IMG/VR virus record: IMGVR_UViG_3300023175_000028
Span: 1-64,000 of that record
Strand: one strand, 5' to 3'
Origin: a virus
Length of the DNA stretch: 64,000 bases
The notes under the pieces: model-generated
Seen by the model: only the letters and a program-made list of their open reading frames with translations
The model's database searches: none
Told to the model about the DNA's origin: nothing
Made by a program: the position numbers and the translations under genes
Part shown: positions 47,601 to 52,812 of the stretch, one piece after another
How the letters are laid out: every line of letters starts with the position of its first letter
Numbering within the stretch: position 1 is the stretch's first letter

Positions 47601-48236
47601 AATAATAATACGGCATTTCCATTAGGCGGACAAGTAACAACAGTTATTGGAACAGGATTTACAGATAGGGTAGAAATTTACGTTGGAACAACAAAATGCG
47701 AAGCAACATTTATTTCAGAAAATGAATTAACCTTTGTAACTCCTGCACTACCTGTTGGATCATATGACTTGATTGTTGTAAATCCGTTTACAACTGTACC
47801 TATTGATACTCCACAAACAAGTTTTGTTGTTCCTGGAGGTATTAAATATGTTCAAATTTTATTACCATTTGCACCTATTCCTAACCCAGCAAGTGCAACA
47901 GATTGGTATAAAGACACTATTCCAGAAGAATATTGGGAAGCACAGGATATTGAAGTTTTCGTAGCTGGTAGGCGTTTACGTAAAACTCCGATAAGTAAGT
48001 ATAATTACGATGCACAAGATAGTCCAGAAGGGGACATAATCTTAGAGGCAGAGTATGCTGTAAATAAAAATATAGGAGCATATGTGCGTTTAACAACTCC
48101 ACCACCAGAAGGGACAACAGTAACTATTATTAGAAAGATCGGTACAACATGGTCTGACAGAGGAACTACTATAGCAAATAGCGATTCTAACATTGCTAAG
48201 TTCTTACGTGCTAAGACAACTGAGCTACCACGATAA
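32646..48236 (+). CDS. Giant mosaic baseplate/fibre protein, 5,196 aa
   Basis: One uninterrupted 15.6 kb frame. The first 200 residues (HLPRYFRTNVNNKFLSATVD, QLIQPGVAEKLNGYYG, EYYAWNPHIDWDKFVNFREY) belong to a structural family found after gp6 in marine T4-like phages, where T4 has gp7 (1,032 residues). Modules: at least five CBM5/12-like units (near residues 235, 1480, 1740, 2235, 2870; pattern YxxGdxVxYxxxfYxa...W); FG-GAP/integrin-type propeller repeats at about 2120-2220 and 2970-3160 (YLIVGSPE, KLIAVGAPYNDD); two GxGYxxxPxVT modules (about 3540-3620, 3915-4000); many 'VYLNGIxL...YTF' fibre units; and an IPT/TIG domain at about 4975-5065. Likely a baseplate-anchored host-binding giant. 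Function beyond that is inference. Confidence 0.85.
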   Translation: MAYNDDQKPQNLPAGNTTPRRKSADHLPRYFRTNVNNKFLSATVDQLIQPGVAEKLNGYYGQKNAKGYQKGDFYIGDVSKSREDYQLEPVSLVKDDLNNIDFYADYNDYINQLNSLGSAIDDHSVLNRQEYYAWNPHIDWDKFVNFREYYWLPNGPQTIQIAGETDEVTKTYQVTSVNNGEHYGYVFNPDGQTQNPTLTLYRGVTYRFEIDASGNPLSFRTRKETAPIFRPNISYFRGDKVQYEGSIYLCTDNHNAGNELDIEFWDLDTTFNLTTNVSAQSIDNGVIELTLDASTPNLIYYMSDNDVFASGTINVLDLVEASSINVEQEILKLKTYTTGTGVSLSNGMKVEFVGNVTPEKYAEGAWYVEGVGSEIDLISEVDLSTPSAYTDDIEIGFDNDENGFGVLPFSEAVGYPLNKDYLTINRGSRDGNLWSKYNRWFHKDVIEKSAEANKQVSNIDQSQRATRPIIEFNANLKLYNFGTKRKLTIDLVDSFTKDVFSTIEGSVGYNIDDVDVTNGMRILFTADPDPRVYGKIFEVKFITFQNKRQITLQETEDTDPLLNEVLLCNQGTVNRGRMLWFDGSVWKLAQQKTEINQAPLFDVFDENGNSYSDTEVFDSTTFAGTKIFSYAQGYGANDTELGFPLEYRSIENVGDIVFKFNLLDDVINCAYIGEDVITKPLSVGYIRQYPKRNTWKTLSGWTKASLLSNQPVIRQYINDNTRTFFTLDVYENSALLDDLWLRVFVNNNLKFENTDFTIGSDNNNNLTITFNYELSEGDVIILKTRSSAEKTQYGKYEIASNLERNPLNQDITEFTLGEVNDHVGTIIEELTTFSGVYPGFSNLRDLGEVSQYGKRIVKHSCPINLPLYHIVDKEANIVKSLKFARREYGKFKRSFLQKANDLGFSGPVKDHVDLILNELTKDKIKTMPFYFSDMVPFTGSVRSTTEVLDEENNFFALNKIYNFSQPSSDAVQVYLNGIQLILNKDYTFNDQGFVIITANKSPGDIIDIYEYESTNGSYVPPTPTKLGIYPKYEPKKYIDNTYLEPQEVIQGHDGSITVAYDDFRDDLILELEKRIYNNIKVDYDPDMFDIYDYIPGHSRNTGIEQSQINDSMISDFIQWIQLVDEDYTNNTFFERENSFTFNYTGVFDPQDRPLNGWWRAVYKYAFDTDRPHTHPWEMQGFSIKPDWWEDQYGSAPYTSNNLLMWEDIEKGIVRFPDTPGVSVPKFARNNITNNIPVDEDGNLLSPVYSSFVKSYNTTELNRNFVFGDHSPIETAWRKGSEYPFSLITALVLNQPARTFASIFDRVRQTKNLLGQRNYLGPNEHITLQKLVFPNDVNETNRVFTSGLINYVYDYLASSVTTTFNNYKNRLSTINNQLGFKIGGFTTKDKFKLILDSRTPLNKGNVFVPEENYNIFLNKSSPVKSITYSGVIIEKQSFGFIVRGYDQVAPYFTYNPAIPLQNDPLINIGGINASFVEWDSRKTYVAGAIVQHQNSFYRVVETHDSGQEFDETKFVKIPELPVQGGREAYFRKAFKNNSERLPYGTVFKNIQDLVDFLLGYGYWLEKQGFVFDFYSAKDEFVSNWQTSAKEFMFWTTQNWNAGSVITLSPGAFQIKFISEYSVVDDIYDTFYGYSLLKADGKKLQPENVTLTRENPKEFIIKPKATEDGIYSVRLSLVQKEHALIIDNKTVFGDIIYDQEPGYRQQRLKVLGYRTDNWDGSLNIPGFVFDDAKITEWKPWQDYAIGDLVKYKEFYYSAKNKVTGTEVFVASEWVRLSEKPEMGLIPNFEYKTNQFADFYDLDTDNFDVEQQKFAQHLIGYQNRDYLANIINDDVSQYKFYQGMIQDKGSKNALTKLFDVLGSADKDSLEFYEEWAIKQGQYGAAQGFEEVEFILDEDQFKLQPQSVELVNQIRGDETDLVYRIRPFEVFLRPTDYDHKPFPTTYVDKTYTKNSGYVNPEDVDFTVSTFDNITNIDYTKLSYGDIVWAGNVGLGWDVYLYTSADIVLESVSAEKEFVFKTLPTMFSEGDIIGIEYTDAEGVEVKELAKVTQVLNNKIKVNNTSAQESETITNPIISRFISVRVKDFDEASKLVQTFKTNIGKIWIDEDLDKKWRVIEQKASFEEHQVISNTESGLRNQYGISIDASDNNTLLVVGSPDDDDGKVFVYVRAGNSGAYSLNQVVEPELGIADSNQKFGASVAVTDNGRYLIVGSPEASNVRSTFKGDYDSSQDYSQFDIVTYKDNNWQATKDIEGAEVNINFGSFESVPEILRDLGQIESNADIKPALLTGDYPFTNINTDHFLIKAPFDMYEGSGIGDTVKLVWNKLTQANQDIDTLQEVLPFADQVPDLSAEFLTAGHIISEKIDSILYVENSNTIPLVGQIVETQTGFGEVSYTFNDGAKATIYIKNQNGTFGFFGSLTTSIGEFVGEYVTVAPNDTVADADEKWGGYWRVEKAPYLVSSINSDVGRGLVYTDVIPSGNPDPNRFYYNILNYQTDISSSLDSIHSQITTLSYRGNPGPGGVTDDFESSLWVARAPKPLTDVLNVVAPGDQSNDTVDFFYNDLPNYNTGNFNNPEDIGLGVEQMNKTHTIYDVWDGYIDFRITKNLGGIPIEPKVGLTVRDVTNLGTAEVMFYQRFDTNNGRIYVKNVTGNWAVGNLFGENREIEFLADGSGDALYDPISGSRVFGQIEQRAFPLDEANIGKLVVFDNSATINVQDVDADVTTKEDTILDNEYWFYREETVLGIARPANIPTIANNDWELIYNIPASIDGVQSGLTKEGMFSIYERKGIGAFVKLNSFTVTERGNNQYLGSELKVSNNNEFYRLIVKQTGDGTNTNPGRLYMFNNGEFNGIDYGWESARDKNYRGPFDDTTLYYPQEIVYYNNKLYQAEILNGPGTFDVRDWNELDQNVNYLGFIPNRSANIVTDADQIIEDENLLEFARAYDISKDGEVIVITTTYNENAENTVEIYRNINGLFYRDQTILSPSKLTQYGSNIALSNDGKLIAVGAPYNDDEGLDHGTVYVYKQQDGSFLESQKLYSPKDDKTELFGWSVDFDGDRLIIGSANGDSLITTTFDGSSVGNEKPVTTFDKEFTTFKNITQDTGNIRVYERLNDYMLYSQTIDFDRDNVSLFGRSVLLRKNHVYAGLPTFKSGIYTGAVVDYRLDDNTTIWENLRVTKNPVDVSKIKRAVLYNTKTNTILQYIDYIDVLQGKIAGPAEQELTYKTPYDPATYNTGIAPNTDKTNSWGEAQEGQLWWDLTNAKFRNPYQGNVIFSSNNWNSSFSNQNSIDVYEWVKSKYLPSEWDEKSGTNEGLKQGITGKTRSGDDAYVLKRVYDTASGTFTNYYYYWVRNKTTLPAIEDRKTTARDVARLIRDPANEGYKFIALITENEFAVFNCENILSDRDIALSIQYWTIEDQNINIHNQYQIITEGLETSLPSTDIQRKWFDSLVGYDEKNRQVPAPELSAKEKYGILNKPRQGWFINREEALKETIERINSVLKDNLISDDKDITNLTDIDPEPTKSSKVWDRSVDTKIELQFVGVAKAEQATLEPVVENGKIVRVNITNGGRGYLQEPTVTVLGTGKDAEIKTVINNQGTVTDVIIENAGTNYAQDNTRLAVRRYTVLVKADESLNNKWALYERDTVAKEWILVESQAYDVTKYWDYIDWYAPGYNSFTKIDTVIEQSYDLSRLNDSIGDIVKIQTVGTGGWLLLEKINNQEGEDYSVNYKTIGRENGTIQFKETLYNVEDSKVGFDTTNYDALTFDSLPTTETRIILNTIKDNVFIEELALEYNKLFFASLRYVFAEQNYVDWAFKSSFIKAKHNVGELEQKVNFQNDNLPSYEEYIKEVKPFKTKIREYLSSYESTDVAGNNVSDFDLPARYVLTSDGIEPLRVKSYNTGIVADNPEELENYPNKNWIDNSGYKVVKIELDDPGQGYTSPPTVTIEGNKGAVAKASLGKNGSISGIRVFDQGEGYLESPKITLNGSISPGGREASAYAIIGNSPVRSIKTIIKFDRVSGTYEFVNLDTIQNFVASGSIITFDLDWPMDLRTTTVRVFENDDEVLARRYTYSNQLDKSKGYDRYLGQLKFVDPPVANSNIRIEYSKDINLLKAQDRINLAYQPTGDNFGKTLGQLMDGVDYGGVQVRSFDFGGTTGWNTAPWMTQGWDVFDTAFEDEIFLFKTVIIEFDSPISVRPNEVLTQNNTLASGKVIGSTETTVTLQADFDSNFSTEDEIYGEDSTLIGADSSVRTPINVSNTLPLNTPLEEGIEYNVYRTAYDANGQVLTNYRVDDSEWDGSTVGTQDNPYANMLPIQGNQETELDVNDLGVDTELQTGEVRLAIVIRKVTSDGSFIPDPDSFDTSIDGGNLIYGTATGLDSADINIDGDGFVTPTTSKGPEEIVPGQTLDTVDIQVYEKPSGGSSQITCRNYIGNGVKSNFDIGTPIGQFANLFVKVDYTVMNTNDYTVDVATNQVIFFNPPADNSRINIINLGVSATTILDIDTFIGNGTTIDFLTNARFEDNANGLVTVDGEVVDITLVESDDTYENSGNFVVRFATPPKDGAIIQMMLAVGGVEIFQQYSTVNIDTFTADGSTTQYELSQAPFEQQPESAYVLVKVNNKILDPGYSQKFEVTTALREYQLDLTQIPTATVNSFDLAVYLNGIELEYLQNWTFEGAGSFNPNVPPQSQPGSTVTLAAGIGEDGDELTVYVLTSGEYRMGYYEQDNTYVKTPKVLNLDNAFSEDDTITVYQFSNHDSQGFERQSFEVTEKTETTPGTKLYYDFKLLEKGYITLRKPARDAEYVWVVKNGDLLSPSVDYSITSNRRYVKLVQQPNEGDKLQVLHFSDNTVVDKFGWRQFKDILNRTHYKRLEEIYHLEEPLNWYDKTIKVVDGNGLPEPEVGAKYPGVIFIEGERIEYFRKVGNELLQLRRGTLGTGVKDVYDAGTMLMEQGVDTTLPYKDEEEIITVTSSGFSTGSDSYENSPGMGVTSITYDFNNNTAFPLGGQVTTVIGTGFTDRVEIYVGTTKCEATFISENELTFVTPALPVGSYDLIVVNPFTTVPIDTPQTSFVVPGGIKYVQILLPFAPIPNPASATDWYKDTIPEEYWEAQDIEVFVAGRRLRKTPISKYNYDAQDSPEGDIILEAEYAVNKNIGAYVRLTTPPPEGTTVTIIRKIGTTWSDRGTTIANSDSNIAKFLRAKTTELPR

Positions 48237-48240
48237 ATAG
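48232..48240 (+). promoter_or_regulatory. Late promoter box (GATAAATAG)
   Basis: GATAAATAG overlapping the stop codon of the giant gene, 18 nt before the next ATG. Confidence 0.6.
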
Positions 48241-48257
48241 TATAGCAGGAAAATAAA

Positions 48258-48872
48258 ATGGCAGACAAATTTAAAGATTTTAATGGAACACTGATACAAG
48301 GTCATATTAAGATAACTGACCCAGAATCAGGAAAAGTTATTGTAGATAAGCGTAATGCTATCCACTACGAAAACATGAGTATTTCGTTAGCTGAATCATT
48401 AGCTAATAATGGTAGCGGCTGGATATACGAAATGAGCTTTGGTAATGGAGGAACATCAGTGGATCCTACAGGTATTATTACGTACCTTACTCCTAACAGT
48501 ACTGGAACAAATGCAAGTTTGTATAATCAAACTTATACAAAAGTTGTAGATGACAGAAGTGTTAACAATATTGATCCAATTAGAAATAAAATTGAAACAA
48601 GACACATTAGCGGTACTAACTACACAGATATTGTTGTTACTTGTTTATTAGACTACGGAGAGCCAGCAGGTCAAGATGCATTTGATAATGCAACTGACGA
48701 AGCAAGTTCATTTATTTTTGATGAACTGGGACTAAGGGCTTATTCAACACAAGGTACAGGACGTCTGCTTACACATGTTATTTTCCATCCTGTGCAAAAA
48801 TCATTGAATAGATTAATCCAAGTAGATTATACCGTAAGAATTCAATCATTATCAGGTTTTAACGAGGTTTAA
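48258..48872 (+). CDS. Conserved-type virion structural protein, 204 aa
   Basis: 204 residues. The C-terminal third (FIFDELGLRAYSTQGTGRLL, THVIFHPVQKSLNRLIQVDY, TVRIQ) is a segment often seen in T4-like marine phage structural proteins, next to collar or fibre genes. The remainder is beta-rich with no catalytic motif. The ribosome site is AGGAAAATAAA. It opens the fibre block under its own late box; the exact place in the baseplate or fibre network is unknown. Confidence 0.75.
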   Translation: MADKFKDFNGTLIQGHIKITDPESGKVIVDKRNAIHYENMSISLAESLANNGSGWIYEMSFGNGGTSVDPTGIITYLTPNSTGTNASLYNQTYTKVVDDRSVNNIDPIRNKIETRHISGTNYTDIVVTCLLDYGEPAGQDAFDNATDEASSFIFDELGLRAYSTQGTGRLLTHVIFHPVQKSLNRLIQVDYTVRIQSLSGFNEV

Positions 48873-48875
48873 TAA

Positions 48876-50906
48876 ATGCCATATACTATTCCATATACAG
48901 ATGAAGCAAACAATGGTACTATTACTGTAATTGATAATACTATTGATCAAAGTACTTCAATTAAATTTCCTGGTAAAAACGTAACATCATATGGTAGTGC
49001 TATTGCTGAAAACTTCCTGCATATGCTTGAAAACTTTGCAAGTGCAACAGAACCTCCAAGAGCAACAGAAGGTCAGTTATGGTATAATACTACTCCGGGA
49101 GCAGAACAACTTAAAGTATATGACGGAACAGTTTGGGTTCCAGCAGGCGGTTTAAATAGAGCTCCGACAGCACCAGATGTTGCATTTTCTCAAACTGGTG
49201 ATCTTTGGGTTGACACAGATAATCAGCAACTTTATTTAAACTCAGGTTCTGGTTGGGTACTTGTTGGTCCTACATTTAGTGATGGTTTAGCAACAGGTGC
49301 AACACCTCTAACATTAACAGGTGTTGATAATCAGGATTATACAGTTTTACAGGTAGAAGTTGAAGCACAACCTGTAGCAATTATTTCTGCAGATACCTTT
49401 ACACCTAAAGTAGTTATACCAGGATTTACAGTTATTAATCCAGGTATAAATTTATCCACAAGAGATTTTACAGGAGAAGGCGGATCTCCTAAATTTTATG
49501 GCACAGCAGAAAAAGCAGAAAACTTAATTGTTAATAATACTCCTGTTGACGCTGGTAACTTTTTACGTGGTGATGTAAGTAGTACTACGCTATTTCCTGT
49601 AACAGTACAAAATAATACAGGTTTAATTATTGGTACAGATGCGGCACTAAACGTAGGTGTTGACGGCCAAGCTGGTGTTATTAGACACCAAATTGAAGGC
49701 TCTAATATTGACTTACAAGTTAAAAATTCTGGTTCAACTCGTACAGTTTTGCGTGTTGATTCTAATTTGCGTGTAGGTATTAACAATCTTGCTCCAGACG
49801 AAGCACTTGATGTTATTGGAAATATTCAAACAGATTCAGACTTATTTGTAAATGGCACTACACAGAGTTCTACAATTAATACAGGAAGTGTTATTGTTAA
49901 AGGCGGCGTAGGTATTGCAAGAAATTTAAATGTTGGCGGCAATACACAAGTATTAGGAATTACTACATTAGGACCAACAATTCCAGATGGCAATAACACA
50001 AGAGATTTAGGAGCACCTGCTTCTAAATGGCGTAACATTTATTCAACTACATTTATTGGTAACTTAACTGGTAATGTTAACGGTACTGTATCAGGTATTG
50101 CAGGTTCAGCAAATAAATTAACATCTGCAAGTTCGTTTAGAATTGCAGGTGACGTTGCAACAACAGAAGATGTAGTATTTGACGGACAAACCGGCGGATC
50201 GTTAAAAACATTCCAAACAATTATTTCAAATGAGATTGTTTCTGGTAAGGATGAAACGTTTGAATCTCAAATTGACGACGAATTACTTATTAACAGAACT
50301 ACAGGTAATACTGGATTATATAAAATTTCAAGACGTAACTTATTAGATTCAGTGCCAACTAATCCGCCAGGGGTTGTATTGCCATATGCAGGTTCAGCAG
50401 TTCCACAGGGTTGGTTACTATGTGACGGAAGTGAAGTAAGAATTTCAGAATACGGATTACTATTTGAAGCTATTGGATATTCTTTTGGAGCTCGTGCTAC
50501 AATTACAGCAGGATTTTTTAAAGTCCCAGACTTAAGAGGTAGATTGCCTCTTGGTGCAGATAACATGGGTGGCCAAAGTGCAGATACTGTTACCGCAGAT
50601 TATGCAGACGGTGTTGGACAGATTGGCGGATCAGAAACAGAAAATATTGCAGTTGAAAATTTACCAGAACACAAGCATGATATGAGAGGCGACAGCGGCG
50701 ATCAGTACTATGGCATTAGAGATATTAGCGGCACACCAAATGATAACGAAGCTATCGTTTATGACGCACCTAATGCAAGCGGCAACGGCCAGGCTCTACC
50801 AAACAGTGGTGGTATTTTAACTGATGCAGAAGAATTAGGTATTCCGTTGAATATTATGAATCCAACATTAACGATGAATTATATTATTTGGACAGGCAGG
50901 GTATAA
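48876..50906 (+). CDS. Tail fibre with C-terminal collar domain, 676 aa
   Basis: 676 residues. The N-terminal 140 residues form a module shared with the two following genes (TVIDNTIDQSTSIKFPGKNV, NFLHMLENFASATEPPRAT, GQLWYNTTPG, GDLWVDTDNQQLYL). Middle repeats include GVGIARNLNVGGNTQVLG, a trimeric-fibre type. The last 170 residues are a phage tail collar domain (PQGWLLCDGSEV, KVPDLRGRLPLGADNMGG, GSETENIAVENLPEHKHDM), as in T4 gp12. Likely a short or collar-type fibre that binds the cell. Confidence 0.88.
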   Translation: MPYTIPYTDEANNGTITVIDNTIDQSTSIKFPGKNVTSYGSAIAENFLHMLENFASATEPPRATEGQLWYNTTPGAEQLKVYDGTVWVPAGGLNRAPTAPDVAFSQTGDLWVDTDNQQLYLNSGSGWVLVGPTFSDGLATGATPLTLTGVDNQDYTVLQVEVEAQPVAIISADTFTPKVVIPGFTVINPGINLSTRDFTGEGGSPKFYGTAEKAENLIVNNTPVDAGNFLRGDVSSTTLFPVTVQNNTGLIIGTDAALNVGVDGQAGVIRHQIEGSNIDLQVKNSGSTRTVLRVDSNLRVGINNLAPDEALDVIGNIQTDSDLFVNGTTQSSTINTGSVIVKGGVGIARNLNVGGNTQVLGITTLGPTIPDGNNTRDLGAPASKWRNIYSTTFIGNLTGNVNGTVSGIAGSANKLTSASSFRIAGDVATTEDVVFDGQTGGSLKTFQTIISNEIVSGKDETFESQIDDELLINRTTGNTGLYKISRRNLLDSVPTNPPGVVLPYAGSAVPQGWLLCDGSEVRISEYGLLFEAIGYSFGARATITAGFFKVPDLRGRLPLGADNMGGQSADTVTADYADGVGQIGGSETENIAVENLPEHKHDMRGDSGDQYYGIRDISGTPNDNEAIVYDAPNASGNGQALPNSGGILTDAEELGIPLNIMNPTLTMNYIIWTGRV

Positions 50907-50909
50907 TCA

Positions 50910-52766
50910 ATGAGCTATAAATTAAATAAAACTGATGGCGAACTTTTAGTAGAATTAGCAGATGGTATCATTGATAATTCCACTACTGACATAACGTTAG
51001 TTGGTAAAAATTATAAAGGTTTTGGCGAGTTTATAAACGAAAACTTTATTAAAATGGTAGAAAATTTTGCCGGAACTAATACTCCAGGCAAACCATTAGT
51101 AGGTCAATTATGGTATGATACTGGCCAAGCACGATTGAAATTATATGATGGAAGTACTTTTAGAACTGCTGGCGGACCAATAGTATCAAATACTCAACCA
51201 GATATGGTTGCAGGTGATATTTGGATTGACAACGAAAACAATAAAATGTATTTCTTTGACGGTACAGATTTAGTACTTGTAGGTCCTGAATATGATGCGG
51301 CACAAGGACAAACTGGATTTGAAGTAGCATCAGTTATTGATATTTCAGCACGTGAACGTGTTGTTCTTAAAATATGGATTGGTGGTACATTATTTGGTGT
51401 AATTACAAAAGAAGAATTTTTACTTGCAGGTGAAAACAAAATACCTGGATTTCCTGATGATGAAGATGATATTGTTATACCAAAAAGACAAAAGTACAGT
51501 CAAGGATTTAATTTAGTAGATTCAAATTTTTGGTATAGAGGAACAGCTTCAGAAGCAAGATCTCTTGTTGATACAGACGGAACTGCATACTCATCAGCTG
51601 ACTTTTTACCTACAGGCGAAAATGGTGAGACAACTGGTTCTATAAAAATTAAAAATAGTGCAGGTTTAAGTATTGGTATTGCTGATACTGAATATATGAC
51701 ACTTAAAATTGTAGGTACAACTACTACACTTGAAACACAACAAAGTGGAACTGATGTTGCTATTAGAACAAGAAGCGGAAACCAGTTTACTGATGCTTTA
51801 AAAATTGATGCAATTAATAGTCGTATGGGCATTTTTAAAAGTGAGCCAGAATATACACTTGATGTTGCAGGAACAATGCACACATCGTCAAGTGTAATAA
51901 TTGATGGCGACTTAACAGTAAACGGTGATGCCACATATGTTAATGTACAAAACTTACAAGTTGAAGATATTAATATTGAATTAGGAGTGTCAGACGGTTC
52001 AATAGAGAATGATGCAGGAGTAGACGGCGCAGGCATTATTATTAAATCATCAGAAGGAGACAAGACGTTTGTTTACGATAATAGTACAACGTCATTTGAT
52101 TCAAATTTAAATTTTAATCTTGAAGCTGGAAATGAGTTTAGAATTAATGATACACTTATAGCAAGTTCTACTGAATTAGGATCAGGTATAACATTAGCAA
52201 GTGGTCTTTCACAAATTGGCACATTAGTTAATCTTAATGTAGACAACATTAACTTAGATGGAAATACTATTAGTACATCAGTTACTGGTCTAACATTTGA
52301 TTTATCTGGTCCAATGAACGTATCAAATACACAAATTAAAGATGTTAATGATCCAACAGATCCACAAGATTCTGCAACTAAGGCATATGTTGATAGGGTT
52401 GTTGACTCAGAACCTGTAGTAATGGCATTAGATACTACTGGATTAGCATCTCCAAGTGCTGGAAATCCTTATACAGATGTAATTGGTATTTTAGAGACAC
52501 TTTTCCCAGCATCAGAGAAAGAAGAAAATACTGTTGCAAGAATTCATTGTACATCATATACAGGTGTTGAAGTTACAGGTATTGATGTACAATCTGCTAT
52601 GAGTAAAAGCTATTTGTCAGTGCTGACAGACGATTCAACAGCACAGTCGGTAGTACAAGACGTTAACTTTAGTCCAGTTGATGCACTTGCAAATTTAACA
52701 CCATCCAGACAAACTATGACATTTAGGGTAACAGGTGGTGTTTGGTCTTGGATCGGAACAGCGTAA
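50910..52766 (+). CDS. Tail-fibre paralogue, 618 aa
   Basis: 618 residues. The N-terminal module repeats that of the preceding gene (GELLVELADGIIDNSTTDIT, LVGKNYKGFGEFINENFIKM, GQLWYDTGQARLKLYDGS, GDIWIDNENNKMYF). Its centre has a fibre shaft with DGDLTVNGDATYVNVQNLQV, and DPQDSATKAYVDRVVD is the short motif often seen before a C-terminal fibre tip. No collar domain. It lies 4 nt after its paralogue, same strand; a tandem duplication followed by divergence of the C-terminal part is likely. Confidence 0.85.
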   Translation: MSYKLNKTDGELLVELADGIIDNSTTDITLVGKNYKGFGEFINENFIKMVENFAGTNTPGKPLVGQLWYDTGQARLKLYDGSTFRTAGGPIVSNTQPDMVAGDIWIDNENNKMYFFDGTDLVLVGPEYDAAQGQTGFEVASVIDISARERVVLKIWIGGTLFGVITKEEFLLAGENKIPGFPDDEDDIVIPKRQKYSQGFNLVDSNFWYRGTASEARSLVDTDGTAYSSADFLPTGENGETTGSIKIKNSAGLSIGIADTEYMTLKIVGTTTTLETQQSGTDVAIRTRSGNQFTDALKIDAINSRMGIFKSEPEYTLDVAGTMHTSSSVIIDGDLTVNGDATYVNVQNLQVEDINIELGVSDGSIENDAGVDGAGIIIKSSEGDKTFVYDNSTTSFDSNLNFNLEAGNEFRINDTLIASSTELGSGITLASGLSQIGTLVNLNVDNINLDGNTISTSVTGLTFDLSGPMNVSNTQIKDVNDPTDPQDSATKAYVDRVVDSEPVVMALDTTGLASPSAGNPYTDVIGILETLFPASEKEENTVARIHCTSYTGVEVTGIDVQSAMSKSYLSVLTDDSTAQSVVQDVNFSPVDALANLTPSRQTMTFRVTGGVWSWIGTA

Positions 52767-52779
52767 TATTTACAAAAGC

Positions 52780-52788
52780 GATAAATAT
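52780..52788 (+). promoter_or_regulatory. Late promoter box (GATAAATAT)
   Basis: GATAAATAT, 25 nt before the third paralogous fibre gene. Confidence 0.6.
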
Positions 52789-52812
52789 TAAATATAACAG
52801 GGGTTAGAACAG

